This document shows positions 51,005 to 58,558 of a stretch of 64,000 nucleotides of DNA, piece by piece; the first letter of the stretch is position 1; each line of letters starts with the position of its first letter. The translations under genes were made by a program, and so were the position numbers. The DNA comes from Nocardia aurantia (GTDB lineage Bacteria > Actinomycetota > Actinomycetes > Mycobacteriales > Mycobacteriaceae). The notes beneath the pieces are model-generated. The model ran no database searches. It was not told the origin of the DNA and saw only the letters and a list, made by a program, of their open reading frames with translations. The DNA lies in assembly GCF_009604425.1 (NCBI RefSeq), contig NZ_WEGI01000011.1, forward strand, positions 62,001 to 126,000, read 5' to 3'.

Positions 51005-51769
51005 ATGGGTCGGACGTTGGGGCGATTCGAGGGGAAGACGGCGATCGTGACCGGCGCCAGCCGGGGCATCGGGCTGGCGATCGCGCAGCGGCTGGTCGAC
51101 GAGGGCGCCCGGGTCTGCGTCACCGCGCGCAAGCCGGAGGCGCTGGACGAGGCGGTCGCCGAACTGGGTGGCCCGGAGCACGCGCTCGCGGTCGCGGGCC
51201 GCGCCGACGACCCCGACCATCGGGCCGAGGCGATCGAGCGCACGATCGCCGCCTTCGGTTCGCTCGACGTGCTGGTCAACAACGCCGGCATCAACCCGGT
51301 CTACGGGCCGCTGCTGGAACTGGACCTGGGGGCGGCCCGCAAGACCGTCGAGGTGAACTGCCTGTCCGCGATCTCCTGGGTGCAGGTCGCGCACAGGGCG
51401 TGGCAGGGCGAGCACGGCGGCGCGGTCGTCAACGTCGCCTCGGTCGCGGGCCTGAAACCCGCGCCCGGCATCGCCTTCTACGGCGCGACCAAGGCCATGC
51501 TGGTACACCTGACCCAGGAGCTGGCCGTGGAACTCGGGCCGAAGGTCCGGGTGAACGCCATCGCGCCGGCCGTGGTCAAGACCAAGTTCGCGACCGCGCT
51601 CTACGAGGGCCACGAGGACGAGGTGGCCCGTCATTATCCGTTGCGACGGCTCGGCGTGCCGGAGGACATCGGCAGCGTCGCGGCCTTCCTCGCCTCCGAC
51701 GACGCGGCGTGGCTCACCGGCCAGGTCGTGGTCGTCGACGGCGGCGTGACCCTGACAGGTGGTGTGTGA
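51005..51769 (+). CDS. SDR-family oxidoreductase
   Basis: A 254-residue classical short-chain dehydrogenase with TAIVTGASRGIGLAIAQRL, NNAGINPVYGPLLEL, VASVAGLKPAPGIAFYGATKAML (Ser, Tyr, Lys) and a C-terminal WLTGQVVVVDGGVTLTGG. The neighbours suggest a beta-hydroxyacyl-CoA or steroid-ring substrate. ATG 51005 has GGAAGGGCGG upstream. A frame start at 50927 would add 26 unlikely residues. It abuts the acyl-CoA dehydrogenase gene with no gap. Confidence 0.88.
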   Translation: MGRTLGRFEGKTAIVTGASRGIGLAIAQRLVDEGARVCVTARKPEALDEAVAELGGPEHALAVAGRADDPDHRAEAIERTIAAFGSLDVLVNNAGINPVYGPLLELDLGAARKTVEVNCLSAISWVQVAHRAWQGEHGGAVVNVASVAGLKPAPGIAFYGATKAMLVHLTQELAVELGPKVRVNAIAPAVVKTKFATALYEGHEDEVARHYPLRRLGVPEDIGSVAAFLASDDAAWLTGQVVVVDGGVTLTGGV

Positions 51770-52951
51770 ATGACCGGTATCGACGAGATCGAGACCCGGG
51801 TCGCGAAGCTGCTCGCCGAGCACGATCCGGCGAGCACCGGGACCGTGGAATTCCTGCGGGCCCGATTCGACGCCGGGCTGGCCTGGGTGCATTTCCCGGT
51901 CGGTCTGGGCGGGCTGGGTCTGGCCCGCGAACTACAGAACCACGTGAACTCGCTGCTGGCCGCGGCCGGCGCGCCGGACACCGACGGCGGCCGCAACCCG
52001 ATCGGCCTCGGCATGGCCGCGCCGACGATCCTGGCCTACGGCACCGAGGAGCAGCAGAAGCGTTATCTGCGACCGCTTTTCACCTGCGAGGAGATCTGGT
52101 GCCAGCTGTTCAGTGAGCCGGGCGCGGGCTCGGACCTGGCCGGCGTCGCCACCCGCGCGGTCCGCGACGGCGACGACTGGGTCGTCAACGGCCAGAAGGT
52201 GTGGACCTCCGGCGCGCAGAACGCGCGGTTCGCCATCCTGCTGGCCCGCTCGGATCCGGACGCGGTCAAGCACGCGGGCCTGAGCTACTTCCTCTGCGAT
52301 ATGACCGATCCCGGCGTCGACGTGCGGCCGCTGCGGCAGATCACCGGTGAGGCCGAGTTCAACGAGGTGTTCCTCACCGACGTGCGGATTCCCGACGCGA
52401 ACCGGCTCGGTGCGGTCGGCCAGGGCTGGGAGGTGGCCAACGCGACGCTGATGAGCGAGCGGGTCGCCATCGGCGGCATCGCGATTCCCCGCGAGGGCGG
52501 CATGATCGGCCCGGTCTCTCGTACCTGGCGCGAGCGTCCCGAACTGCGCGACCCGGAACTGCATGTGCGCCTGCTGAATTTGTGGGTCGAGGCGGAGGTC
52601 GCGCGGCTGACCGGCGCCCGGCTGCGGCAGAAGCTGGCCGCGGGCCGCCCCGGGCCCGAGGGCTCGGCGCTGAAGCTGACCTTCGCCCGGCTGGCCCAGC
52701 AGCTCAGCGGCCTGGAACTGGAACTGCTCGGCGAGGACGGGCTGCGCTACGGCGACTGGACGCTGCGGCGGCCGGAGAAGGTCGACATGATCGGCCGCGA
52801 CGCCGGATACCGCTATCTGCGCGCGAAGGGCAACTCGATCGAGGGCGGCACCTCGGAGGTGCTGCGCAACATCGTCGGCGAGCGCGTACTGGGCCTGCCC
52901 CCGGAACCGCGCGGCGACAAGGGGATCCCGTGGAAGGATCTGCCCCGATGA
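51770..52951 (+). CDS. acyl-CoA dehydrogenase (FadE-like), first of a pair
   Basis: A 393-residue flavoenzyme that should introduce a 2,3-double bond in an acyl-CoA. WCQLFSEPGAGSDLAGVATRAV and WVVNGQKVWTSGAQNARFAIL form the FAD site, and RAKGNSIEGGTSEVLRNIVGERVLGLP is the C-terminal signature. It pairs with a second, divergent dehydrogenase (53070). Such pairs form alpha2beta2 enzymes in steroid side-chain degradation of mycobacteria. Here this subunit has the better-kept C-terminal region. Confidence 0.9.
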   Translation: MTGIDEIETRVAKLLAEHDPASTGTVEFLRARFDAGLAWVHFPVGLGGLGLARELQNHVNSLLAAAGAPDTDGGRNPIGLGMAAPTILAYGTEEQQKRYLRPLFTCEEIWCQLFSEPGAGSDLAGVATRAVRDGDDWVVNGQKVWTSGAQNARFAILLARSDPDAVKHAGLSYFLCDMTDPGVDVRPLRQITGEAEFNEVFLTDVRIPDANRLGAVGQGWEVANATLMSERVAIGGIAIPREGGMIGPVSRTWRERPELRDPELHVRLLNLWVEAEVARLTGARLRQKLAAGRPGPEGSALKLTFARLAQQLSGLELELLGEDGLRYGDWTLRRPEKVDMIGRDAGYRYLRAKGNSIEGGTSEVLRNIVGERVLGLPPEPRGDKGIPWKDLPR

Positions 52952-53073
52952 GCCGAGTATCCGTTGGCGGACAGCCGATTTCGCGGAACTTCCGCCGCGG
53001 TGCGCCGATGGTCCCCGCGCGCAACGCAACCGCCGGCGGGCACATGATGTCGTGGAAGGAGTCGGGCCGATGA
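52948..53073 (+). CDS. small ORF bridging the paired acyl-CoA dehydrogenase genes
   Basis: A 41-residue frame starts in an ATGA overlap with the first dehydrogenase stop and ends in an ATGA overlap with the second dehydrogenase start. It has no family I recognise and has Arg/Gly/Ala/Met-rich composition. It could serve only to keep ribosomes coupled, or be chance. The GGAAGGAG inside its end is the ribosome site of the next gene. Confidence 0.3.
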   Translation: MSRVSVGGQPISRNFRRGAPMVPARNATAGGHMMSWKESGR

Positions 53074-54176
53074 GCACAGTCCCGCCGGGTGCGGATGTGG
53101 ATCTGCTGTACACCGATGTCGAGGAGGCGTTGCGCGCCTCGGTGCGATCGGTGTTGTCGCGCAAGCTGTCCGCGCCGCAGGTGGCGGCGCTGTACGACGG
53201 CGCCGAGGCGGATCCCGGTCTGTGGCGGACACTCTCGGCGGAGGTGGGCCTCGCCGGTCTGCTCGTGCCGGAGGATCTCGGCGGCGCCGGGGCGACCGCC
53301 CGCGAGGCCGCGGTGGTGCTGGAGGAACTGGGCGCCGCGGTCGCGCCGGTGCCGTTCCTGACCAGTTCGGTGGTCGCGGTGACCGCCCTGCTCGCCGCCG
53401 GGGCCCGGGATCTCGCCGCCGAGGTCGCGGACGGCACGATCGCCGCGCTGGCGACGCCGCTGCCGGCCACCACGATCGCGCCCACCGTCACCGCTGCCGC
53501 GGACGGCCGCCTCACCGGCGAGATCCGTTCCGTCGCAGGCGCACTCGGCGCGGGCGTGCTGCTCGTCCCGGCCACCGGCGCGGACGGGCCGCGGCTGTAC
53601 GCCGTCCCGGCCGACCGGGCGCGGATCGCGCCGGTGGTGTCGCTCGACATGTCCCGGCCGATCGCGGATCTCACGTTCGCCGGCGCCGAGGGCACGCTGC
53701 TCGCCGAGGGCGACGCCGCCCGGGACGCGGTGGAGCGCGCGCTGGAAACCGGTGCGGCGCTGCTGGCTTCGGAGCAGGTCGGCGTCGCGCAGTGGTGCCT
53801 GGACGCCACGGTCGAATATCTCAAGGTGCGCAAGCAGTTCGGCCGGGTCGTGGGCGGTTTCCAGGCCGTCAAGCACCGGCTGGCCGATGTGTTCGTCCGG
53901 GTCGAATCCGCCCGTGCCGCAGCGCGTTACGCCGCCGCGACGCTCGCGGAGCAGGATCCGGACAGTTCGGTCGCGGCGGCGCTGGCCCAGGCGTACTGCT
54001 CCGACACCGCGGTGCTCGCCGCGGAGGAGGCCGTCCAGTTGCACGGCGGTATCGGGATGACCTGGGAGCATCCGGCGCACCTGTATCTCAAGCGGGCCAA
54101 GGCCGATCAGATCGCCTACGGCACCGCGGCGGCGCACCACGCACGGCTGGCGGGGCTGGTCGATCTACCGGCCTGA
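53070..54176 (+). CDS. acyl-CoA dehydrogenase family protein, second of the pair
   Basis: A 368-residue acyl-CoA-dehydrogenase-fold protein with the N-terminal helical domain (LWRTLSAEVGLAGLLVPEDLGG), a shortened middle beta domain and a C-terminal domain (VRKQFGRVVGGFQAVKHRLAD, VQLHGGIGMTWEHPAHLYLKRA). The FAD-site motifs of the beta domain are weak compared with the first subunit, as in ChsE-type heterotetramers where each subunit contributes different residues. ATG 53070 has GGAAGGAG upstream, and 53052 is a weaker alternative. Confidence 0.87.
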   Translation: MSTVPPGADVDLLYTDVEEALRASVRSVLSRKLSAPQVAALYDGAEADPGLWRTLSAEVGLAGLLVPEDLGGAGATAREAAVVLEELGAAVAPVPFLTSSVVAVTALLAAGARDLAAEVADGTIAALATPLPATTIAPTVTAAADGRLTGEIRSVAGALGAGVLLVPATGADGPRLYAVPADRARIAPVVSLDMSRPIADLTFAGAEGTLLAEGDAARDAVERALETGAALLASEQVGVAQWCLDATVEYLKVRKQFGRVVGGFQAVKHRLADVFVRVESARAAARYAAATLAEQDPDSSVAAALAQAYCSDTAVLAAEEAVQLHGGIGMTWEHPAHLYLKRAKADQIAYGTAAAHHARLAGLVDLPA

Positions 54177-54236
54177 CCCGGGAACGCGTCGGCCGCATCC
54201 GGATCCGCGTGCTCATCGATGAGGGTGAGCACGCGG

Positions 54237-55052
54237 TCAGGGTGCGGCCTTCGGATGCTTGCCGGTGGTGCGTGTGTTGGCCAGAGCCGTGGTGGTGCAG
54301 TGGCCGATGGCGCCCGCGATGTCGTAGACCGTGGCGTGGCCGACGGCGATGCCGTCCTCGCTGATGTGGCCGCCGGATTCCAGGCCGACCACATCTGTCA
54401 TGGGCAGCCGGCTCAGCAGCAGGGTGTAGTCGGCGTTGATGAATTCCAGTTTCTTCGCGGCATGTGTCATCGGGCTGGCGGCATCGGCGGCCAGTGCGGC
54501 GCGGACGAAGGGTGACAGCGACTCCCCGGCAACCAACGGGGAGAATTCGTGCACCCAGATCCGGCGGCGCAGCGTGCCGCTGTCGCCCCAGTAGTGGATG
54601 GGGTTGTTCTCCGCATCGAACATCTGGATCGGGAATTCGGGTTTCATGGTGTCCGGCAACTGATCCGGCGGCGGCGCATTCCACTCGGGCACGTTCGGCA
54701 CGAAACCGGTCGGTTGCTCCCCGCGGCGCAGCAGCACCGCGGAGGCGCGGGCGACCGGGCCGACGGACGAGTGCAGCACCGCGTCGGCCACCCGGATGCG
54801 GCGGCCCTCCCGCACCCGCTCGGTCGTGGCCCGCAGCGGCTCCATCGGCGCGTTGCGGAACATGTCGACGGTCAGGCGCGCGAAGTGCAGATCCTCGCCG
54901 GAATGCGCCCGCTCCAGCGCTCGGGCGAGCAGTCCCGCGAGCAGCCGGCCGTGCAGCATGCCCGGCGTCCACCAGCTGCGCGCATGCGGCGCCGGTAGCA
55001 GCGCGCCGTCCTTCTCGGTGAAGTACGGCTCGGAATGCTCGGTCTGCGCCAC
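54237..55052 (-). CDS. acyl-CoA thioesterase family protein (double hotdog)
   Basis: A 271-residue protein of the TesB-like/acyl-CoA thioesterase type found with actinomycete FadE and SDR genes. TPGMLHGRLLAGLLARALER, LTVDMFRNAPMEPLRATTERV, RRIRVADAVLHSSVGPVARASAVLLRRG and DYTLLLSRLPMTDVVGLES fit a double hotdog fold. GTG 55052 has GCAGGAGGA upstream. It lies downstream of the APH/ACAD/SDR genes on the same strand, with its own palindromic control region 30-80 bp upstream. Confidence 0.75.
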   Translation of the reverse strand: MAQTEHSEPYFTEKDGALLPAPHARSWWTPGMLHGRLLAGLLARALERAHSGEDLHFARLTVDMFRNAPMEPLRATTERVREGRRIRVADAVLHSSVGPVARASAVLLRRGEQPTGFVPNVPEWNAPPPDQLPDTMKPEFPIQMFDAENNPIHYWGDSGTLRRRIWVHEFSPLVAGESLSPFVRAALAADAASPMTHAAKKLEFINADYTLLLSRLPMTDVVGLESGGHISEDGIAVGHATVYDIAGAIGHCTTTALANTRTTGKHPKAAP

Positions 55053-55082
55053 GGGAATCCTCCTGCGATGATTACCCTTTCA

Positions 55083-55115
55083 GGTTACAATCCGGCAACT
55101 TGCGGAACAGTAACC
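55083..55115. promoter_or_regulatory. nested inverted repeat upstream of the thioesterase gene
   Basis: GGTTAC (55083-55088) and GTAACC (55110-55115) are perfect inverted repeats, with an inner CCG/CGG pair also symmetric. The dyad is centred about 47 bp before the thioesterase start and next to a second palindrome. It could be a TetR-type site or part of the leader structure. Confidence 0.4.
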
Positions 55116-55116
55116 C

Positions 55117-55130
55117 AACAAGTGCTTGTT
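55117..55130. promoter_or_regulatory. KstR2-type palindrome AACAAG-TG-CTTGTT
   Basis: AACAAGTGCTTGTT matches in every defined position the box ANCAAGNNCTTGNT reported for KstR2, the TetR repressor of steroid C/D-ring catabolism in mycobacteria and rhodococci. It lies 65-78 bp upstream of the thioesterase start, within a 111-bp gap between two minus-strand genes. No KstR2-like gene is present in this window, so control would be in trans. Confidence 0.55.
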
Positions 55131-55163
55131 CTCACACTATCGCCGCCCGCCGGCACCGCCGGC

Positions 55164-56231
55164 TCAGATTCCCGCGTCGGCGGCGACCCGATCGGCGAGG
55201 CCGATGAGCTCGTCCACCAGATCGGTGGTCGGCGTGCCGGACTGGGCCCGGTTGCGCGGATTGTCCAGGGCGCGGCGCAGGACGCCCTCGGCGATGATGC
55301 CCAGCTTCCACAGGCCCAGGGAATGCCAGAACGCCAACGCCTTCCGGTCGCGGCCGGTGATCTCGAGGTATCGGTCGATCAGTTCCTCGCGCGGCGGGAA
55401 GCCCGGCAGCAGGCACAGATCCACGCCCGGGATCGAGGGTTCGCCGGGCCGCGGCCAGTAGGCGAGCAGGCTGCCGACGTCGGCGAGCGGGTCGCCGAGT
55501 GTGCACAACTCCCAGTCCAGTACGGCCGTGAGCTCACCGGTGTCCGGCGAGACGATCACGTTGCGCAGGTTGTAATCGCCGTGCACCAGCGACAATTCGC
55601 GTTGTTCGGGGACCGCCGCGCGCAGCCGCGCGGTGAGCCGGTCGAGTACCGGCAGATCCCGGGTCTTCGACTTCTCCCATTGCGCGGGCCAGCGTTTGAG
55701 TTGCCGTGCGGCATAGGAGGAATGACTGGCCAGGGTGTCGAGTCCGGTGGCGGTCAGGTCGACCGCGTGGATGCGGGCCAGCGTGCCGATCAGGGACGTG
55801 CCGACGGCGTGCCGCAGTGCGGGGGTCAGTTGTTCCGCCGGTGCGGGCCGGTCGAGTACCAGGCCGTCCACGCATTCCATCAGCACCAGCGCCACCTCGC
55901 CCTCGTGCCGTACGTCGTGGATCCGCGGCACCGGCACGTCGGTGGGGGCCAGCGCCGCCATCACGCGGGCCTCGCGGGCCACGTCGTGCGCCGAGGCCAG
56001 CAGGTGACCCAGCGGGGGACGGCGCAGAATCCATTGCCGCCCTTGGGCATCGGTGATCCGGAAGGTCAGGTTGGATTGGCCGACCCCGACCCGGACGGCC
56101 TGCACCGGAGCGGTGCACGCCAGGCCGAGCGTGTCCAGCCAGGCGCTGAATTCCGCCTGATCGATCTCGAATCCCGTGTCGCCGGGACGGATCACGGCCG
56201 GCGATTCGGTCACCGGGTTGTCGGACGGCAT
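55164..56231 (-). CDS. APH-family phosphotransferase (ACAD10/11-type kinase domain)
   Basis: A 355-residue aminoglycoside-phosphotransferase-fold kinase. The nucleotide-binding N-lobe is GVGQSNLTFRITDAQGRQWI, the catalytic loop LSLVHGDYNLRNVIV and the metal site AVLDWELCTLGDPLADVGSL. These patterns are those of the kinase linked to acyl-CoA dehydrogenases (ACAD10/11 in animals, LvaA in Pseudomonas), which phosphorylates hydroxyacyl-CoAs. I chose ATG 56231 because GAGGAG is 7 nt from it, while ATG 56237 is almost on top of the ribosome site. It follows the ACAD gene directly. Confidence 0.85.
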   Translation of the reverse strand: MPSDNPVTESPAVIRPGDTGFEIDQAEFSAWLDTLGLACTAPVQAVRVGVGQSNLTFRITDAQGRQWILRRPPLGHLLASAHDVAREARVMAALAPTDVPVPRIHDVRHEGEVALVLMECVDGLVLDRPAPAEQLTPALRHAVGTSLIGTLARIHAVDLTATGLDTLASHSSYAARQLKRWPAQWEKSKTRDLPVLDRLTARLRAAVPEQRELSLVHGDYNLRNVIVSPDTGELTAVLDWELCTLGDPLADVGSLLAYWPRPGEPSIPGVDLCLLPGFPPREELIDRYLEITGRDRKALAFWHSLGLWKLGIIAEGVLRRALDNPRNRAQSGTPTTDLVDELIGLADRVAADAGI

Positions 56232-56242
56232 ACGCATACTCC

Positions 56243-57481
56243 TCAGGCGCCCGCACCCGCCGGCGCGGCCTTGGCTCGCACCTTACCGAGTTCGGCGCGC
56301 GCGATGGAGCGCTTGTGCACTTCGTCCGGGCCGTCGGCCAGCCGCAGCGTGCGCAGGTGCGCGTACATGCTGGCCAGCGGGAAGTCCTCGGTGACGCCGG
56401 CGCCGCCGTACACCTGGATGGCGCGATCGACGATGCGCAGCGCCATGTTCGGCGCGGCGACCTTGATCGCGGCGATCTCCACCTGGGCGGCCTTGTTGCC
56501 GACGGTGTCCATCATCCACGCGGCCTTCAGGGTCAGCAGCCGGGCCTGTTCGATATCGATGCGGGCCTCCGCGATCCAGTCCTGGATGTTGGCGCGGTCA
56601 CTGATCTTCTGCCCGAACGTGGTTCGGGATTCGGCTCGCGCGCACAGCAATTCGAGGGCGCGTTCGGCCATGCCGATGGCGCGCATGCAGTGGTGGATGC
56701 GGCCGGGGCCGAGCCGGGCCTGGCTGATCGCGAAACCCTCGCCCTCGCCCTTCAGCACGTCTTCGACCGGTACCCGCACGTCCTCGAAGGTGATCTCCGC
56801 GTGGCCCTCGCGATCGCGGTAACCGAACACCGGCAGGTTCCGCACCACGGTGACGCCGGGGGCGTCGATCGGTACCACCATCATCGACTGCTGCCGGTGC
56901 TTCGGGGCGTCCGGATCGGTCTTGCCCATCACGATGAGCACCCTGCAGTTCTTGTGCATCGCGTTGGACGCGAACCACTTCCGGCCGTTGAGCACGTAGT
57001 GGTCGCCGTCGCGGCGCATGCGCATCTCGATGTTGGTGGCATCGGAGCTGGCGACGCCCGGCTCGGTCATCGCGAACGCCGAGCGGATCTCGCCCTCCAG
57101 CAGCGGCTGCAGCCAGCGCTCGTGATGGGCCGCGGTGCCGAAGAGGGTGAACACCTCCATGTTGCCGGTGTCGGGGGCGGCGCAGTTGCACGCCTCCGGG
57201 GCCAGTGCCGGACTGTGGCCCATGATCTCGGCCAGCGGCGCGTACTCCAGATTGGACAGGCCCGGACCCCACTGCGGATGCGGGTGGAAGAGGTTCCACA
57301 GGCCGCGGCGGCGGGCCTCGGCCTTGAGATCCTCGAGGATGCGCGGGTGGTGGTGCGGGTCGCCGGAGGCGGCCATCTGCTCCTCGTAGACCGGCTCGGC
57401 CGGGTACACCTGCTCGTCCATGAAGGCCAGCAGTTCGTGCTGGTACTTCAGCGAGCGATCGGACGGCGTGAAGATGTCCAT
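56243..57481 (-). CDS. acyl-CoA dehydrogenase, ACAD10/11-like
   Basis: A 412-residue dehydrogenase. SAFAMTEPGVASSDATNIEM, YVLNGRKWFASNAMHKNCRVL, FGYRDREGHAEITFEDVRVP, RAESRTTFGQKISDRANIQDW and IQVYGGAGVTEDFPLASMYA are typical of the ACAD11/FadE subgroup that works with the APH kinase. In known cases the kinase phosphorylates a 4-hydroxyacyl-CoA and the ACAD-fold partner eliminates phosphate, shunting 4-hydroxy acids into beta-oxidation. It is coded between an SDR and the kinase on the same strand, and the start at 57481 has GAGAGGA upstream. Confidence 0.9.
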   Translation of the reverse strand: MDIFTPSDRSLKYQHELLAFMDEQVYPAEPVYEEQMAASGDPHHHPRILEDLKAEARRRGLWNLFHPHPQWGPGLSNLEYAPLAEIMGHSPALAPEACNCAAPDTGNMEVFTLFGTAAHHERWLQPLLEGEIRSAFAMTEPGVASSDATNIEMRMRRDGDHYVLNGRKWFASNAMHKNCRVLIVMGKTDPDAPKHRQQSMMVVPIDAPGVTVVRNLPVFGYRDREGHAEITFEDVRVPVEDVLKGEGEGFAISQARLGPGRIHHCMRAIGMAERALELLCARAESRTTFGQKISDRANIQDWIAEARIDIEQARLLTLKAAWMMDTVGNKAAQVEIAAIKVAAPNMALRIVDRAIQVYGGAGVTEDFPLASMYAHLRTLRLADGPDEVHKRSIARAELGKVRAKAAPAGAGA

Positions 57482-57499
57482 CGAAAGGTCCTCTCCTGG

Positions 57500-58312
57500 T
57501 CAGGATTCCAGCGTGGTGCGGTAACGCTGCATACCGTGGATCCAGCGGTCGTGGTCGGATGTCTTGCGCCGCAGGAATTCCCCGACCTCGGGGTGGGGCA
57601 GGATCAGGAACCGCTCGTCCCCGACGGCCTCGATCACCAGATCGGCGACATCCAAGGGCTGCAAGACTTTTCCCGCCCCGGTGACCGCGCGGGCGGCCAG
57701 CCTGGTGTCGGCGGCCTCGTCGGCGCCGAAGCCGGTGAGCAGCGCGGTGTCCACGCCCATCGGGCACAGGCAGCTGACCCGGACGCCGCGGTCGCCGTAG
57801 GTGACCGCGAGCCATTCGGCGAAGCCGACCGCCGCGTGCTTGGAGGCGGAGTAGGTCGCGGACCCGATCTGGGTGAGCAGGCCGGCGGCGGAGGCGGTGC
57901 CGACGAAATATCCGCTGCCGCGCTCCAGCCACCCCGGCACCAGCAGCCGCGCGGCGCGGACGTGCGCCATCAGGTTGATGTTCAGCGCCTGTTCCCACTG
58001 CGCGTCGGTGGCCGCGAGACCCGGGCCGCCGCCCACACCGGCGTTCGCGAAGAACAGCTCGACCGGGCCCAGAGTCGTTGTCGCGGAGTCGATCAGCGCG
58101 ATCAGGTCGGACTCGTCGGCGGCGTCGCCGGGCCGGCCGAGCACCCGGCCGGGGAACCGGTCCGCCAGGCCGGCGACGGTCGCGGCGAGCCGGTCGGCGG
58201 CGATGTCGCTCAGCGCGACCTTGCCGCCGTGCTCCAGCAGTCGTTGCGCGACGGCGGCGCCGATGCCGCCCGCCGCGCCGGTGACGACGGCGACGCTGTC
58301 GTTGATCCGCAT
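57500..58312 (-). CDS. SDR-family oxidoreductase
   Basis: A 270-residue classical SDR with VAVVTGAAGGIGAAVAQRL, ANAG in VELFFANAGVGGG, and GTASAAGLLTQIGSATYSASKHAAV (Ser, Tyr, Lys). LCPMGVDTALLTG and a C-terminal WIHGMQRYRTTL complete a pattern common to SDRs encoded with ACAD11-like genes. It is first in the leftward SDR-ACAD-APH operon. ATG 58312 has GAGAGAGG upstream. A palindrome, CAAGTGTACTTG, lies 39 bp before the start. Confidence 0.88.
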   Translation of the reverse strand: MRINDSVAVVTGAAGGIGAAVAQRLLEHGGKVALSDIAADRLAATVAGLADRFPGRVLGRPGDAADESDLIALIDSATTTLGPVELFFANAGVGGGPGLAATDAQWEQALNINLMAHVRAARLLVPGWLERGSGYFVGTASAAGLLTQIGSATYSASKHAAVGFAEWLAVTYGDRGVRVSCLCPMGVDTALLTGFGADEAADTRLAARAVTGAGKVLQPLDVADLVIEAVGDERFLILPHPEVGEFLRRKTSDHDRWIHGMQRYRTTLES

Positions 58313-58350
58313 CCCACGATCCTCTCTCGGCGGGTCCGTTCGAGCCCGGC

Positions 58351-58362
58351 CAAGTGTACTTG
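58351..58362. promoter_or_regulatory. palindrome CAAGT-GT-ACTTG before the SDR-ACAD-APH operon
   Basis: A 12-bp dyad with perfect 5-bp arms sits 39-50 bp upstream of the SDR start, where an operator over the leftward promoter would lie. It shares CAAG/CTTG with the KstR2-type box at 55117 but with a longer centre, so it may belong to a related TetR regulator. TTGACA on the minus strand lies just upstream (58374-58369). Confidence 0.4.
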
Positions 58363-58433
58363 AATCCGATGTCAACTTCGGCGGTCCTACCCGGAAAGCC
58401 GTTCGGACCGGCCAGGTCGGCGAAAACTGAGAC

Positions 58434-58462
58434 TTGACGCCGGATTCATGTTTGGTTACCTT
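58434..58462 (+). promoter_or_regulatory. promoter for the MFS gene
   Basis: TTGACG (58434-58439), a 17-nt spacer and TACCTT (58457-58462) form a sigma70-like promoter. Transcription would start near 58469, leaving a leader of about 90 nt before GTG 58559. Confidence 0.45.
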
Positions 58463-58558
58463 TTGTGCTCTGAATCACATTCGGTGGTCAGTGGTATGGA
58501 TCTGCGCAGATCTCGGTCGTGGCCGGTCCGTATCGCCGGCCCTTTGAGCGAGGTACCT

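Noticed and set aside
56315..58363. Plus-strand frame of 682 codons opposite the ACAD and SDR genes
   Set aside because: His/Val/Gly/Asp-rich shadow of two well-supported minus-strand enzymes.
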